Below, in pieces: positions 9,660 to 20,529 of a stretch of DNA of 64,000 bases (its first letter is position 1; the number at the start of each line of letters is the position of its first letter). The position numbers were made by a program, and so were the translations under genes. Below the pieces are notes generated by a model. It worked only from the letters and a program-made list of their open reading frames with translations, had not been told where the DNA came from and did not search any database. This DNA is from Fomitopsis serialis. Its lineage: Eukaryota; Basidiomycota; Agaricomycetes; Polyporales; Fomitopsidaceae. Where the stretch lies: NCBI RefSeq assembly GCF_022376445.1, contig NW_025954982.1, forward strand, positions 1 to 64,000. Direction: 5' to 3'.

Positions 9660-10345
9660 TCTCGGCTGGCCTATGGTCATGCAGACCGCCGACATTACCC
9701 AACCGAGGGACCCCCTGCCAGCCGACCCATCCGACGCAGGAGGGGACAGCCGACATTGGAAAGGCGGATGGTGTGGCTGCCCGACATCGGCGTGTCCGAT
9801 GCATATCGTGCAGCCCGACCGCGGCCACCCGATGCTCATGGAGATATCCGATGTTGGGTACCGAATGAATTCGCCCTGAGGTTGAAGAGGCGGAGCGGGA
9901 GGCCGGCCGACCTCGACTGCCCGATGAGTATGGGGCCCACCGACATCGGCCATTCCTATGGTGTTAGGGGCACCCGACGTCGGGTCGCCGGTCTTCGAAC
10001 GTCTTAACAGGAAAGGCCGCAAGGTGCACCCATCCGACGCCGGCCAACCGATGGCCATAGATGCATCCGAGGTCGGTTGCACTATGCTTATAGGGCAGGT
10101 GTAAAAGCCGTTGCGGTCTTATACCAGCCGATGTCGGGTACCCAATGGGGATCGGATGGCTCAGTAATAACAGCTCGTACTGTATACATTACTATGCTAC
10201 ACTGACCCGTCGGCCGTCCCAATGACTATGGACGCAGAAGACCGCCGGCTGCCCAAACCCCATAGGCGGAAGAGGACGCATCGGCCGGCGTCGGCTGCTC
10301 GATGGCATGGGCTTAATGGATGCCTCGGCTCACTAATGCTCATGG
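9660..10345. repeat. Degenerate tandem repeat, CCGACxTCGG / CCGATG type
   Basis: Short motifs recur at irregular spacing: CCGACATCGG, GCCGACATTGG, CCGATGTTGGGTACC, CCGACGTCGGGTCGC, CCGACGCCGGCCAACCGATG, CCGATGTCGGGTACCC and CATCGGCCGGCGTCGG. Most are followed within about 10 bases by CCGATG or a variant. This looks like an old, decayed minisatellite with self-complementary cores. Confidence 0.6.
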
Positions 10346-10473
10346 GCAAATGCGCTGAATGGGCTCGGCAAACACGGTACATGATGTTATCCTTCCCCTC
10401 GTCGACTGTATAGTTTTCTGTGATACTCAAATGCATCGTATTGATCACGTCCATGTGTTGGCTGTAAGTACTG

Positions 10474-10486
10474 AACTCTGCGATCG
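10474..10486. repeat. Target-site duplication of LINE, left copy
   Basis: AACTCTGCGATCG is identical to the 13 bases directly after the LINE A-rich tail (12410-12422). This fixes the left border of the insertion at 10487. Confidence 0.85.
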
Positions 10487-12068
10487 CAAGCTGCGATTCA
10501 AAAAGCAGGCCGAATACGCCCTGAAGAAGGGTACGACATGGCTGCTTCAGTTTGGCCGCCTCGCGCGCCCGAAACACGGGATCCCGATGAGACATGTGAA
10601 GTCACTGTACCTTCAGATGCTCATCCCAGCTATGCTTTACGCGGCGAGCGTGTGGATTGTCCCACAGAGGCAGATGGAAGGCCGGAAACGACGCTACGGA
10701 TCTGTTGGTGTAATCCGAAAGCTCGAACGTGTCCACAGACAAGCCTGTCTGATGATATCAGGCGCGATGCGCTCGACGCCTACCAACTCCCTAACTGCGC
10801 ACTTGAACCTGCTTCCCTTTCACCTATTAGTGGATAAAATGATAATGCACGAGGCCTCTAGATTGTGCACCCTACCCACCTCTCACCCGCTCCACTGCCA
10901 CGTCGAACAAGCCTCGAGATGGGTCAAAAGACACCGGAGCCCCCTCCACGAGATACTCGGAGCGTACGAACTCGACCCCAAGGAGATAGAGACGATCGAG
11001 GCGGTACGCCTACCGCCAAGCTGGCGACCCCCGTTCCGGGTGTCAATAGCACCGTCGAAGGAGGATGCAGCAGCCGAAGAAGAGGTATGGGCGAGGAAGG
11101 ATGGGTGGCGAGTCTACTCAGATGGGTCGGACATAGACAAGGGAGTCGGCGCGGCGGCCGTCCTGATCATGCCGGGCGGAGAGCCCAAAGTCCTCCGATA
11201 CCACCTCGGCCCGTCAACGAAACACACCGTGTACGAAGGCGAGATCATCGGCCTCAACCTCGGGGTCGTGCTCCTCCATCGGGAGCTATCATGCGCACGA
11301 GCGTCCGCGGCTGCGGATAACCTGGCAAGCCTACACGCAGCGAAGAATCGCAAGCCGCACCCGGCACACTATATGATAGACCAGCTCTTGCAGGCGATAG
11401 GAAGACTCCAGAGGCGTCACCCAAACATAGAACTTACCCTGAGATGGGTACCGGGCCACAAGGGAATAGATGGAAACGAGCTGGCGGATGTAGAGGCGAA
11501 GAAGGCGGCGCGAGGAGATAGTAGTCCGGTCGAGGACCTCCCGGACTGGCTGAAGAAGACTCTCCCCGCGAGTCTATCCAGAGTCAGACAGACGCAGAAC
11601 GAGAGGTTAGGGCGGTTGGCAAAGGAGGAGTGGAAGGCGTCCCCGAGGGCAGCGAAGATGGACAGAATAGACCCAGAGATGCCGTCGAAGAAGTACAGCA
11701 AACTCGCAGAACGACTACCACGGAATCAGGCAAGTATCCTGATCCAATTACGCACCGAGCATGTTCCGCTGCAGAAATTTCTGTTTAGGATCCAGAAGGA
11801 GGACACACCAGTATGCCCGTCTTGCAGAACCACGCGTGAGACGGTGTACCACTTCCTCATGGAGTGCCCAGCCTTCAACGAACAACGAGACCAACTTGCG
11901 CGCGAGGCAGGCCCTGCAGCCCGATCTATCAAAGACCTACTCAACTCAGCGAGCACCATGAAACCCCTATTCCGATACATACACAACACCGGCCGCTTCG
12001 CGGCCGCGTACGGAGACCTAGAGTTGAAGGAAGAGACCGCGAAGGAGGACGCGACCCGGACGCGCTGA
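10487..12068 (+). CDS. LINE ORF2 fragment: RT thumb, RNase H, CCHC knuckle
   Basis: The coding frame is open from the left target-site duplication to 12068. It starts in the C-terminal part of the reverse transcriptase (MLIPAMLYAASVWIVPQ, then LERVHRQACLMISGAMRSTP, typical of the thumb region). The RNase H domain follows with all expected acidic residues: YSDGS, VYEGEIIGL, AAADNLASL and GHKGIDGNELAD. A CPSC..ETVYHFLMECP zinc knuckle lies near the end. An upstream in-frame ATG at 10359 lies in host flanking DNA and is not the native start. As a truncated copy it cannot move by itself, but the RNase H part could still encode a folded domain. Confidence 0.88.
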
Positions 12069-12191
12069 CGAACGACACACGAACGTTGACACCGGCCGCT
12101 CCGCGGCCGCGCACGGAGACCAAGAGCTGAAGGAAGAGACCGCGAAGGAGGACGAGACCCATGCACGCTGACGAGCGACGCACGAACCGTG
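11986..12191 (+). repeat. 103-bp tandem duplication at the LINE 3' end
   Basis: The block 11986-12088, which starts ACACCGGCCGC and contains the ORF stop, is repeated at 12089-12191 with about a dozen substitutions. Both copies contain GAAGGAAGAGACCGCGAAGG. The second copy is in the 3' untranslated part. Confidence 0.85.
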
Positions 12192-12409
12192 ATGAAACCC
12201 GTTTTCATTCCACTCGATTACACCGACCCGACTTGACCCAGTACATACACGCCCACCTACACTACACCACACACTACTATACCTGCCAGCAGCTTCGGCG
12301 AACGGCGATGCTCAGCGACCCCAGACGAGACGAGTCACAGATCCGAGTAGAGTATGTACTGTCTACATAGGGCTTCGCCCTCAGTGACAATAAAGGGAAT
12401 AAACAAACA

Positions 12410-12422
12410 AACTCTGCGATCG
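12410..12422. repeat. Target-site duplication of LINE, right copy
   Basis: AACTCTGCGATCG directly follows the A-rich tail and is identical to 10474-10486. Confidence 0.85.
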
Positions 12423-12619
12423 GCTCGTGCCTCGCCTCCCGCAGATCGCCAGTTACGGAAACAAATCAAGCCCTTCGGACTACTGTTACTGAGATGAGGC
12501 TAATAGCTGAACAGGCGTACAGTGGACAGCAGTAGCAAGAGACAAATTGTGATCCGAACAACAACGCAGTCATATAACTACGGAGCTGTACCAAGACATG
12601 TGAACGAGCAATGTATTCC

Positions 12620-13634
12620 TCAAGTGAGGGAACCATGCCAGAAATAATAGGTCCCAAAGCCCGCGCGTTGAAGTTCACGTATACTCCTCGACTTCGTTTT
12701 GAAGTCACCATTCGCATCGTCGACGCAGGTCCAGGCAAAATCAATGATGTTCCATGCATGGACACGGTCGTGTATCTCGCACAGTTCCGTGCCTGCCGGC
12801 GCACGCACAAGATTGTTGGGGCGCAAATCACCGTGCCATAGGTAGCTGGCTGCCAAGTCATCCAGTATCGCACGTACGTCCTCTCTGCGTGCACCGACTT
12901 ATGAGTAATATTGATCGAGAGTGAAGGCATTAAACTCACTGCGTCGCTTTGTCGGCATCATCCTCCCTTGTGTAAACCGCACCCCCGCGTGACATAACGA
13001 TGACAGCTAAGAGCGGTGCATCAGGATCCGGCCGCCAGTGGCACCATGACGAGAGCTCCCTCCCCCCAGGACCCTCATCGTATACATCAATTAACCTGTC
13101 TCCCGGCAGGGGATCGTCGCGGAGGGGATCGTCTTCTGGGTCGTCTTCGCGTAGGTCAAGCTCGAAATCCTCAGTGTTCCAAGGCAGAAACGTCGGCGGT
13201 TGTTGGCGAGATAGCTCGACAGCGAAGAAGCCATATGTACGGGGGGCAATCACGCCCTGCAACCGGCCCCGGGACCTTAGCTGGTCACAGACCCATGCTT
13301 CCCGCGCGAGTGTGCGACAACGATTAGGCCGAGCAATCTTGACACAAAGTTTCTCTTCTGAGGGAAGGGGAATGTAGCCTTCCTTTGAGGCAGACGTGGT
13401 CAGGATCTCGGCATCATAGACCACGGCGGATCTGCCGCCACCGATGCAATCTCCCAGTCTCAGAAACAGGTGGCCAGCATGATTGTGGGGAGACGATGAT
13501 GGCTGCCAGTCCGATCTGGTTCGAAACTTGCCAGCATCGGCGTCGAATTGGCAAGCCGGGAAGTCCTCTTGTCTGAGGAGGGTTATTGGCCTCGATATGG
13601 CATCGCCCGTAAGAGTCAGGGTTGAGAACACCAA
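12620..13634 (-). CDS. Fungal protein-kinase-like protein, paralog 1 (intact)
   Basis: The first exon starts MVFSTLTLTGDAISRP at 13634. It has a glycine-rich loop (GGGRSAVVYDAEI) and a likely ATP-binding lysine in KLCVKIARPNRCRTLAREAW. An acidic stretch follows (DDPEDDPLRDDPLPGD), then LLAVIVMSRGGAVY, a plausible hinge. One intron of about 55 nt (GTGAGT donor, CACGCAG acceptor near 12885-12938) leads to the second exon with the catalytic loop YLWHGDLRPNN (HxDxxxxN) and the metal-binding motif IIDFAW, where A replaces the G of DFG. The stop is at 12620. At about 310 residues it is shorter than a full kinase because little follows DFA. The substrate is unknown. Two tandem paralogs follow on the same strand. 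This copy has no frame break. Confidence 0.75.
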
Positions 13635-14145
13635 TGCCGGCGCCGTTTCCTGTATACCGCAACATCAGTATGTGCTGAGTGTGTTATTCTGGAATAACTC
13701 GAACGCATCGCTCGCCACTGCACGCACCACCATACTGGTCTGTCAACAACGTTGATGGGCCCCTGAACCTCGAACAGACGGCTTCAGGTAGTTCGCAATG
13801 ATCAACCTGAGCCAAACTCGTATTGATGAGATATTGAAGTACTGAGGCAGGTAAAGTTGAACAGAGGACAGACTTGGGACAGACATCAGTTGGTTCGGAT
13901 AGTTGGAGCATGTGATCAATCATCTTCGCGACGGCCGTCGGTAAGTACTAGCAATGTCTGTACTAAGAACAGCTACAGTAGTTATCCCTACCAAATAAGC
14001 GTGCAGTTCAATCGGGCTATCCATATTACCCAGTGAACCTATATACAGCGGCGGGAAGCACATTTCAAGTCACAGGTTGATAGACCGAGTCGCTACGCGC
14101 TGCCAGTGACCCATAGTATCACGTTCCGAATGGGCACAGCGCCAC
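13635..14145. other. Intergenic between kinase-like paralogs 1 and 2
   Basis: The 3' end of paralog 2 is to the right and the 5' end of paralog 1 to the left, so this spacer should hold the promoter of paralog 1. No further gene is seen. Confidence 0.4.
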
Positions 14146-15142
14146 TCATGAGAGAGAACCATGCCAGAAAAAGTAGCTGCGATAGGATGCTCGCTGCAGC
14201 CTGCGTATGCACTTCGATTTCTCGTCAGTGTCGCCGTCTGCGTCGTCAGCGCGAGTCCAGGCGAAATCGATGATGTTCCACTTGTGCACACGCTTATGCC
14301 TTTTACACAGCGTTGTTCCCGCAGGCGCACGAACGAGGTTGTTCGGGCGAAGATCCCCGTGCCAGAGGTAGATGCGTGACAAGTCATCCAGTATCGCACG
14401 GATGTCTTTCCTGTATAACCCATTTATTTAGAGACCGACCTGACACACCAGTCTGCGACTCACTGATTGGCTTTGTCCGCGTCGTCCTCACGCGTGTAGG
14501 TCGCTCCTCCTCGTGACATGACAATGACAGCCAAGAGCGGCGAGTTTGGATCGGGCTGCCAGTCGCACCATGGCGAGCATTCTCTACCCCCGGACCATTG
14601 TCGTACTCCTCTTCCAATGGCTCGTCGTCTGGCAGGGGATCGTCGCGAGTGGGGTCGTCATCAGAAATTTCGAGCCTGAAGTCATCGGTGTCCCAAAGTG
14701 GGAACACTGACTGGTCGTCAGACAGGCTGGCGGTGAAGAAACCATAGAACCGAGGCGCGATGACACCCTGCAGTTGGCCACGCGAGCGCAGCTGTTCGCT
14801 AACCCATGCCTCCCGCGCGAGCGTACGACATCGATTACGTCGCGCGATCTTGACGCAGAACTCCTGCTCAAGAGGATGTGGGTTTGACAGAGGGATGGTG
14901 CCAGCCTCATACGCGGTAGAAATCTCGGCGGCATAAACTACAGCCGATCTTCCGCCAGCGATGCACTCCTCCAGGTACAGAGATAGGTGACCGTCCTTCG
15001 GGAGCGGTGACGGCCGCCAGTCCGGCCTGCTTATATATTCACCGAGATCATAGTCGCGCTGACGAGACGGGAAGTCGAGTCGTCGAGACAGGATTATGGG
15101 CTTCGGAATGGCGTCGCCCGCCAAGGTCAAGGTCGACAACAT
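14146..15142 (-). pseudogene. Fungal protein-kinase-like protein, paralog 2 (1-nt frameshift)
   Basis: It matches paralog 1 along its length: MLSTLTLAGDAIPKP start at 15142, GGRSAVVYAAEI, EFCVKIARRNRCRTLAREAW, GVIAPRFYGFF, SDDDPTRDDPLPDDEP, then after the intron IYLWHGDLRPNN and IIDFAW, with the stop at 14146. Between YDNGPG and the hinge segment the frame breaks. At 14587-14591 there is a run of five G (minus strand), where paralog 1 has six. One more G restores GGRECSPWC, then LLAVIVMSRGGATY, as in paralog 1. Catalytic residues remain in the two halves. It is either a young pseudogene or a base-call error in a homopolymer. Confidence 0.7.
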
Positions 15143-15652
15143 TGATATTCGCTCCTATGTGACGAATGAAATGTTTGAATCGACGCGGTAGCATCAGTAG
15201 CGTGTTTTTAACGCACCATGCTGATGTTTGTGATGTATCCGCAGCGCTGAAGGTCGACAGTGGACACATTCGGGTTGCGAACAACTGTGCCGCTTGAGGC
15301 TTGCCTGACGTGGAACTTGAACGCGTTCAAGTCGTTCTGACTTGACGCGGAGACTGCGTCTGTCATGTATCACGTGCTCGTATCACGCTCGCGACCAAAA
15401 ACTTGAACCCAGCGGCGGAGGAGTACTAGTACTAATCCTCTGAGCCTATACAGATCTGTGTGTATTCGCCACAAGATTGCTACATTTCTCTTCAATCTTC
15501 CAACAATCCATGTGATAATAGCGGTACATGGCTCTAGTTTGTGCCAAGCTTTAAGAAGACAACGTAGACAAGCCCAGATGATAACGATCAACCACATAAC
15601 AACTCTGTTGCCATACGCATTGACGGACGCGTTTTTACGGCCGAGTCACCAT
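15143..15652. other. Intergenic between kinase-like paralogs 2 and 3
   Basis: This spacer should contain the promoter of paralog 2. Frames on both strands are short and unconvincing. Confidence 0.4.
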
Positions 15653-16675
15653 TCAAGTAGTAGAACCGGTCCAGAAGTAATGGTTACGATAGCAGACCAG
15701 CTGGAGGTTATGTATAGTCCTCAGCTTTACATCGATGTCACCGTCTGTATCGTCGGCTGTAGTCCAAGCAAAGTCGATGATGTTCCACTTGTGCACGCAG
15801 CCGTGTTGACTGCATGGAAGCGTGCTTGCGGGTGCACGGACGAGATTGTTCGGCCGCAAGTCACCATGCCACATGTAGATATCTGACAGATCATCGAGTA
15901 TTGCACGGATGTCCGTCCTGTACGAGCCGACCAGTAAGAACGAGTGAAGAGACTCTGATTGCACAGACTTGCGACTCACTGATTAGCCTGGTCCGCATCA
16001 TCCTTGCGCGTGTATGTCGCTCCTCCCCGCGACATGACGATGACAGCTAGTAGCGGCGAATTGGGGTCGGGCCGCCAGTGGCACCACGGGGAGCGTCCTC
16101 TGGCCCCGGGACGCTTGCGACATCGCGCCTCCCCCAACGACTCGTCGTCTGGCAGGGGGTCGTCACGAGTCGGGTCGTCTTGTGAATCCTCGTCAGAGAT
16201 TATGAAGCTCGAAGTCTTTAGAGCCCCAAGGCGGGAACGTCTGATGGTCGCGGGATACGTCGGCGGTGAAGAACCCGTACGTTCGCGGCGCGATAATCCC
16301 CTGCAACTGACCGAGACTCAGCTGGTCACAGAACCATGCTTCCCGAGCGAGCGTGCGACAACGGTTAGGTCGTGCGATCTTGACGCAGAGCTCCCGCTCT
16401 GAGGGAAGCGGGTCCAAAGGGGGGATGTCTCCTGGCTCGGACACGGTCAGGATCTCGGCGGCATAGACAACGGCTGACCTGCCGCCGGCGATGCGCTTCC
16501 CAAGCTTCAAAGACAAGTGTCCGTGCTCTGGACGCGGCGATGACTCCCAGTCCGGCCTGTCTCTATAGACACTGCGCGTGAAGTTGAACTGACAGGACGG
16601 AAAATCGTCTTGTCTAGACAGGGTCATAGGCTTCGGGATGTTGTCGCCCGTGAGGGTCAACGACGAAAACATCAT
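15653..16675 (-). pseudogene. Fungal protein-kinase-like protein, paralog 3 (1-nt frameshift)
   Basis: The start is MMFSSLTLTGDNIPKP at 16675. Motifs: GGRSAVVYAAEI, ELCVKIARPNRCRTLAREAW, GIIAPRTYGFF. After KDFEL the frame meets a stop (HNL-stop, near 16193-16204), while the next frame reads ISDEDSQDDPTRDDPLPDDE and then SPLLAVIVMSRGGATY, exactly as in paralogs 1 and 2. One extra base at about 16199-16205 explains this. The second exon carries IYMWHGDLRPNN and IIDFAW and ends at 15653. The catalytic-loop residues are kept. It is either a pseudogene or an error in the assembly, and it differs from the break in paralog 2. Confidence 0.7.
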
Positions 16676-17014
16676 TGTAGAGTCCTGCGCAACGATGAAT
16701 ACTTTAATAAGGAGGGACTTAGCACCTGCATACCATTGAAGTTGATTGTTGTGGGTGTGCTATTGAATCAACTATTGATGAACTGGTAAATGGAGGACGC
16801 GTTCGGACTGTGAACAGCTGTGGCGCAACTTGAACATGAACATGCACCGGCACGCGCGTGAGTATGCCTTCACGATCATGTGATCAGTATTGGCATTTTC
16901 CGCTCTATAATGTTAGGGGTAAGAGTGGGGATTCATTATGCTCGATGCCGCGACAGTACAAGCCCGTGTCCAAACGTCCACGACTGACAAGCCTGCGATG
17001 AGTGGCAAACCTCT

Positions 17015-19251
17015 TCAATTCAGACGGTGCACCCTCAAGGGTAGCTTCGTGCCCTCTTCTCCAGCAATACACGGCCGAGGCAGGATACCGCGCTTGATCT
17101 CGGTCCTCGTGTTGGGTCCATCTCTAAATTCGAACGCATAGTTCCTGATAATAACAGAGAGAACAGCCTGTCGAGGAGCAACACAGATCAGCTTCGTCGA
17201 TACAACGAGCCTTTCCGGTTAAACTAACCTTGAATTCAGCGAGGGCAAAGTGTCGCCCGAGACAGAGCCTCGCGCCATCCGAGAAAGTGAGTAGATGCCT
17301 ATGTCCTGAGATCTCCTGGGCTCGCTCCGGAATACCGGTTTCGTTGAGCCAGCGCTCGGGTTTGAACTCCTTCGCATCCGAGCCCCAGAACCTGATCGAC
17401 TTGTTCATCATGTGCTTCGGAACTACGACGACTTCGCCTTTCGCAATGTTGATACTGTCCACTGTGTCTCCGCCGGGTGTCTTCAATGGAAGCGACAGGG
17501 GAAGAATATCGTCTTCCGCGGCCTGTAATGGATGTTGGCTACTGTTGGCTATGCGAATCGGGAGATCGGACGAACCACTCGTTCGCTCTCCGGCAAGGGC
17601 AGATGGAGTCGCAAGGTTTCGTGCACGACGGCGTCGAGGTATGGGAGCACGTTGGTCAATTGATCCCAAGTCGGATCGGTGCTACCGAACTGCGAGAGCT
17701 CTTGACGCAGTTTCTGTTGAACCTCTGGATTCTTGCAGAGCTCGAGAAGACACCACTAGAGCACGCGATTGGTATCAGTGAATCATCCGGCGAGAGACAA
17801 GTCGACATACCGAGAGACTGACTATCGCATCTCATTTAGTGAGTCACACATCAACATCGACAGTGATAGACAAGGCGTACTGGATGTGGTTTCATAGCCT
17901 GCGAGCATTAAGACCTTCATCTGAGCACAGAAGAACCCCGTCAGAAGCAACAAGAGGTTGAAACAACTCGTCGTTACCTGCGCCAACACTTCATCGCTTG
18001 ACATGTGCAGCTCGGAGTCGGTTATCTCTGCCTTTACTACACAAAGCGAACATCGTAAGTCAGCTGCGTCGCTCCAAATCTGGGGTGAATACCCACTCAG
18101 CAGCCCGATGATAGATTTATCCTCCGTCTTGATCTCACCCTCGCTCTCCTTCCGCGAGTTCTCCAAAAGCTCCTGGGCGATCTCTCCCATGCCTGCATTC
18201 AGCCTGTCGACGAGCTTTCGGAAGTCCGTAGGAAGCTTGAGGACCCACGGGAACACCCCGCCCACGACAAACTGCATAGCCCCTCCTAGGAGGCTGGGCT
18301 TCAGATTCGCGAAGTCGTTGAAGGTGGCTGCGACGGCGGAGGGCTTGCCGAGTAGTGTTCCAAAGTCGTGCGAGAATCCCGCGATTCCTATAGTGTCCAG
18401 TCTAGCAGTACTGCAGGATGAGTGTCATGGTAAGTGCGTGGCGTTATTGTACTGACGAGACGTGGTTCATCCTTCAACAAAGGCAAGTGAATCAGAGGCC
18501 ACCTCATAAAGACAGAAAGGCAACGTACCACCGCTGGACGTCGATTACAGCTGATTCGGCACCAAGATCTGCTTCGATGACACTATCCCATGCAGACTTC
18601 AGCTAGACAAGAATGTAAACGATTAGAATACAGCTAGATCGCAAAGTACCCCAAACTCCACCTTGTACGCTGAATCGTAGAATACAGACGTCATCCTCCT
18701 AATGGCTGCATTGCTGAAAGCGGGTGATAACGCCTTCCTATGCCTACACACCTATCAGCACAAAGGTAAAGTTTGAACACCACAAGATGCCTACCTCTTG
18801 TGTGTCTCGCCTTCAGCCCAGAGTATACCACGGCCGGACTGCAACAATTCCATCAGTACTTTCATTCTCGGGGCAAGGACCACAGTAAGATTCTTACAAT
18901 GTTCTCAGTTGCGTTCTTCATCATGGTCGTGTGGACGTATCCGACTGTCTCCCGGGAGAAGAAATGCAAGACGGCCTTGGGGTCGCACAGCACAATTTTC
19001 GACATCCCGAAAGCAGCAGGGACACGGTACACAGAGCCATACGTCTCCGACCACTCTTCATACAGGTCACCCGCGTCCACCAAGTCGCTGATGAGCTTGC
19101 TAGCGCCGAAGACCAGACTCGGGTTGGGTGGTCCAGCGAGCGACGTAGTGTGTGTGCGTCGACGTCGCTGCTCGACTACCTTGGACAGGAGCCACACTGC
19201 AAGAATGCCGCAGAGGAGGCTGGTCACGGAGAAAGTTGGGGGCACGGTCAT
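17015..19251 (-). CDS. Cytochrome P450 monooxygenase (P450-1)
   Basis: This is an ER-anchored haem monooxygenase; its substrate is not known. The start at 19251 (MTVPPTFSV) was chosen over 19284 because it aligns with the start of the P450 at 57.3 kb. An N-terminal membrane helix (LLCGILAVWLLSKVV) is followed by SLAGPPNPSLVFGASK and the P450 core. The I-helix reads AGYETTS, then an 11-nt microexon (17811-17821) coding the next residues. ExxR is HETLRL, PERW is present, and the haem loop is FSDGARLCLGRHFALAEF with the axial Cys. The last exon reads VLSVIIRNYAFEF and ends at 17015. At least nine short exons are needed, and all phases I checked agree. The sequence is close to P450-2 (57331) and less close to P450-3 (60266). 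I see no frame break. Confidence 0.88.
17811..17821 (-). other. 11-nt microexon of P450-1
   Basis: TCAGTCTCTCG (minus strand) lies between a GTACGC..GATAG intron and a GTATGT..CTCTAG intron. With the flanking exons it reads TTSISLSWCLLELCK in frame. The same microexon is present in the other two P450s of the window. Confidence 0.8.
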
Positions 19252-20529
19252 GGCGAACCGCGAAGCAGAAAGATTGGCTATCACAGCACGGTTGCGGCAT
19301 CCTTTTAATACGTCTCGGATCGTGTCAATTGACTCCTAGCTGTCAAAAGGCGGGGCCGGTGCGAGGTCAGTTGAGTGGGCAACATACGGTTCTCGGAGAA
19401 TATCGGGTGCGTACCAATGCTGTTCCCAGCGATTTGCAGACGTGCCTACTTGGGCTGTGATCACACAGATTACACGTAAGAACAATGTGTTCTTGGCAAT
19501 TGATGTGCAATGGTGAGTCCATAAGTCGCACGAACGAGTCTGTCGAAGGTCAGTGCTACACATGCACCGGCGCCAAATTGCTGACCAGTGACATACCTCG
19601 TACTTAAAGCCTGTATATACCGCGCCAGCGCGAGACCTCTGGCCGACTGGCGGCGAGAGTTAGATTCGAAATCCCGAGAACAAGGTATTGACTGGACTGC
19701 CGAAATACAAGCTGCCTTGACTGGAACGACGGAAAGCAATCAGTTGCTACCTCTCGACGTAATGGCACGCCGAGCCACTTGAGATGGTTGTGATGCGTGA
19801 TGGACCCCCGAGTCGAGAGACCCAGGAACCGTAGGGCGCACAGTAGAGACATGCGATGGAGCGTTTGCATTCGGCGCGCGATGTCACTAGTCCGTTGAGC
19901 CATGGGATCCTGTTGAAGCTGCTAACTTGAGTCCATCATTTCTCGAGTCCTCGACTGTGCAGCGAGAACGTGGTGTCATGGACTGTTTCGCCACATAACG
20001 GCCACAACATCCGAATCAGGTGCGCGTCCAGGGCCCGGTGAGGGACTGAGCCGCCGCATGTACATAGTCGCTTTCAGCAAACGACGTTATGGGTGAGGGA
20101 GCTCGTCGTCGCGGTACCCCGCAGTGGATCGTTTCTGAATCAGAGACAATGTTATGCACGCACTTGCAGCAGAACCGAGAAACTCGGTGGAATATTGGTG
20201 TCGCACTGAGATCACATTCCACCGGCGCGTGTCTCGCTGACATCTTGAGTTCCGGATCACTTCTCTCAGTGCCCACTTGGCCGCGTCGTGTCCGGTTGTA
20301 CCGTTTCCGCATCGTTGGGACGCGGTATACCGTGTCGATGTTACATGTCGACATACTGAGCCTAAAACACTTTGCCTCCTTTGAGACAAGCTGGTCTGAC
20401 GCACAGCCGAAAAGGATCAGATGCGGCAAACGTAGAACGGGACAGTATATGGCTTAACCTACTACGCAGATAAGACAGGCGATGGTATTGTACTTACACG
20501 CAGACTAAGATACGTCCCCGGGTAAACCG
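19252..20529. other. Intergenic, about 1.3 kb
   Basis: It separates the 5' end of P450-1 from the 3' end of the 20.5-kb gene. Open frames of up to about 120 codons overlap in several frames and have no splice partners or motifs. I see no gene. The P450-1 promoter should be in its left part. Confidence 0.45.

Larger units (their letters stand above)
10487..12409 (+). mobile_element. 5'-truncated non-LTR retrotransposon (Tad-like LINE)
   Basis: The insertion is bounded by 13-bp target-site duplications (10474-10486 and 12410-12422). The body holds the end of a reverse transcriptase, an RNase H domain and a terminal zinc knuckle. The 3' end is A-rich (ACAATAAAGGGAATAAACAA) instead of a pure poly(A). 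The reverse transcriptase catalytic core and the endonuclease are missing, as expected for incomplete reverse transcription from the 3' end. The coding part has no stop or frameshift, and the duplications are perfect, so the insertion should be recent. Confidence 0.9.

Noticed and set aside
10359..10486. In-frame upstream ATG as start of the LINE protein
   Set aside because: These bases lie outside the target-site duplication and so are host DNA, open only by chance.
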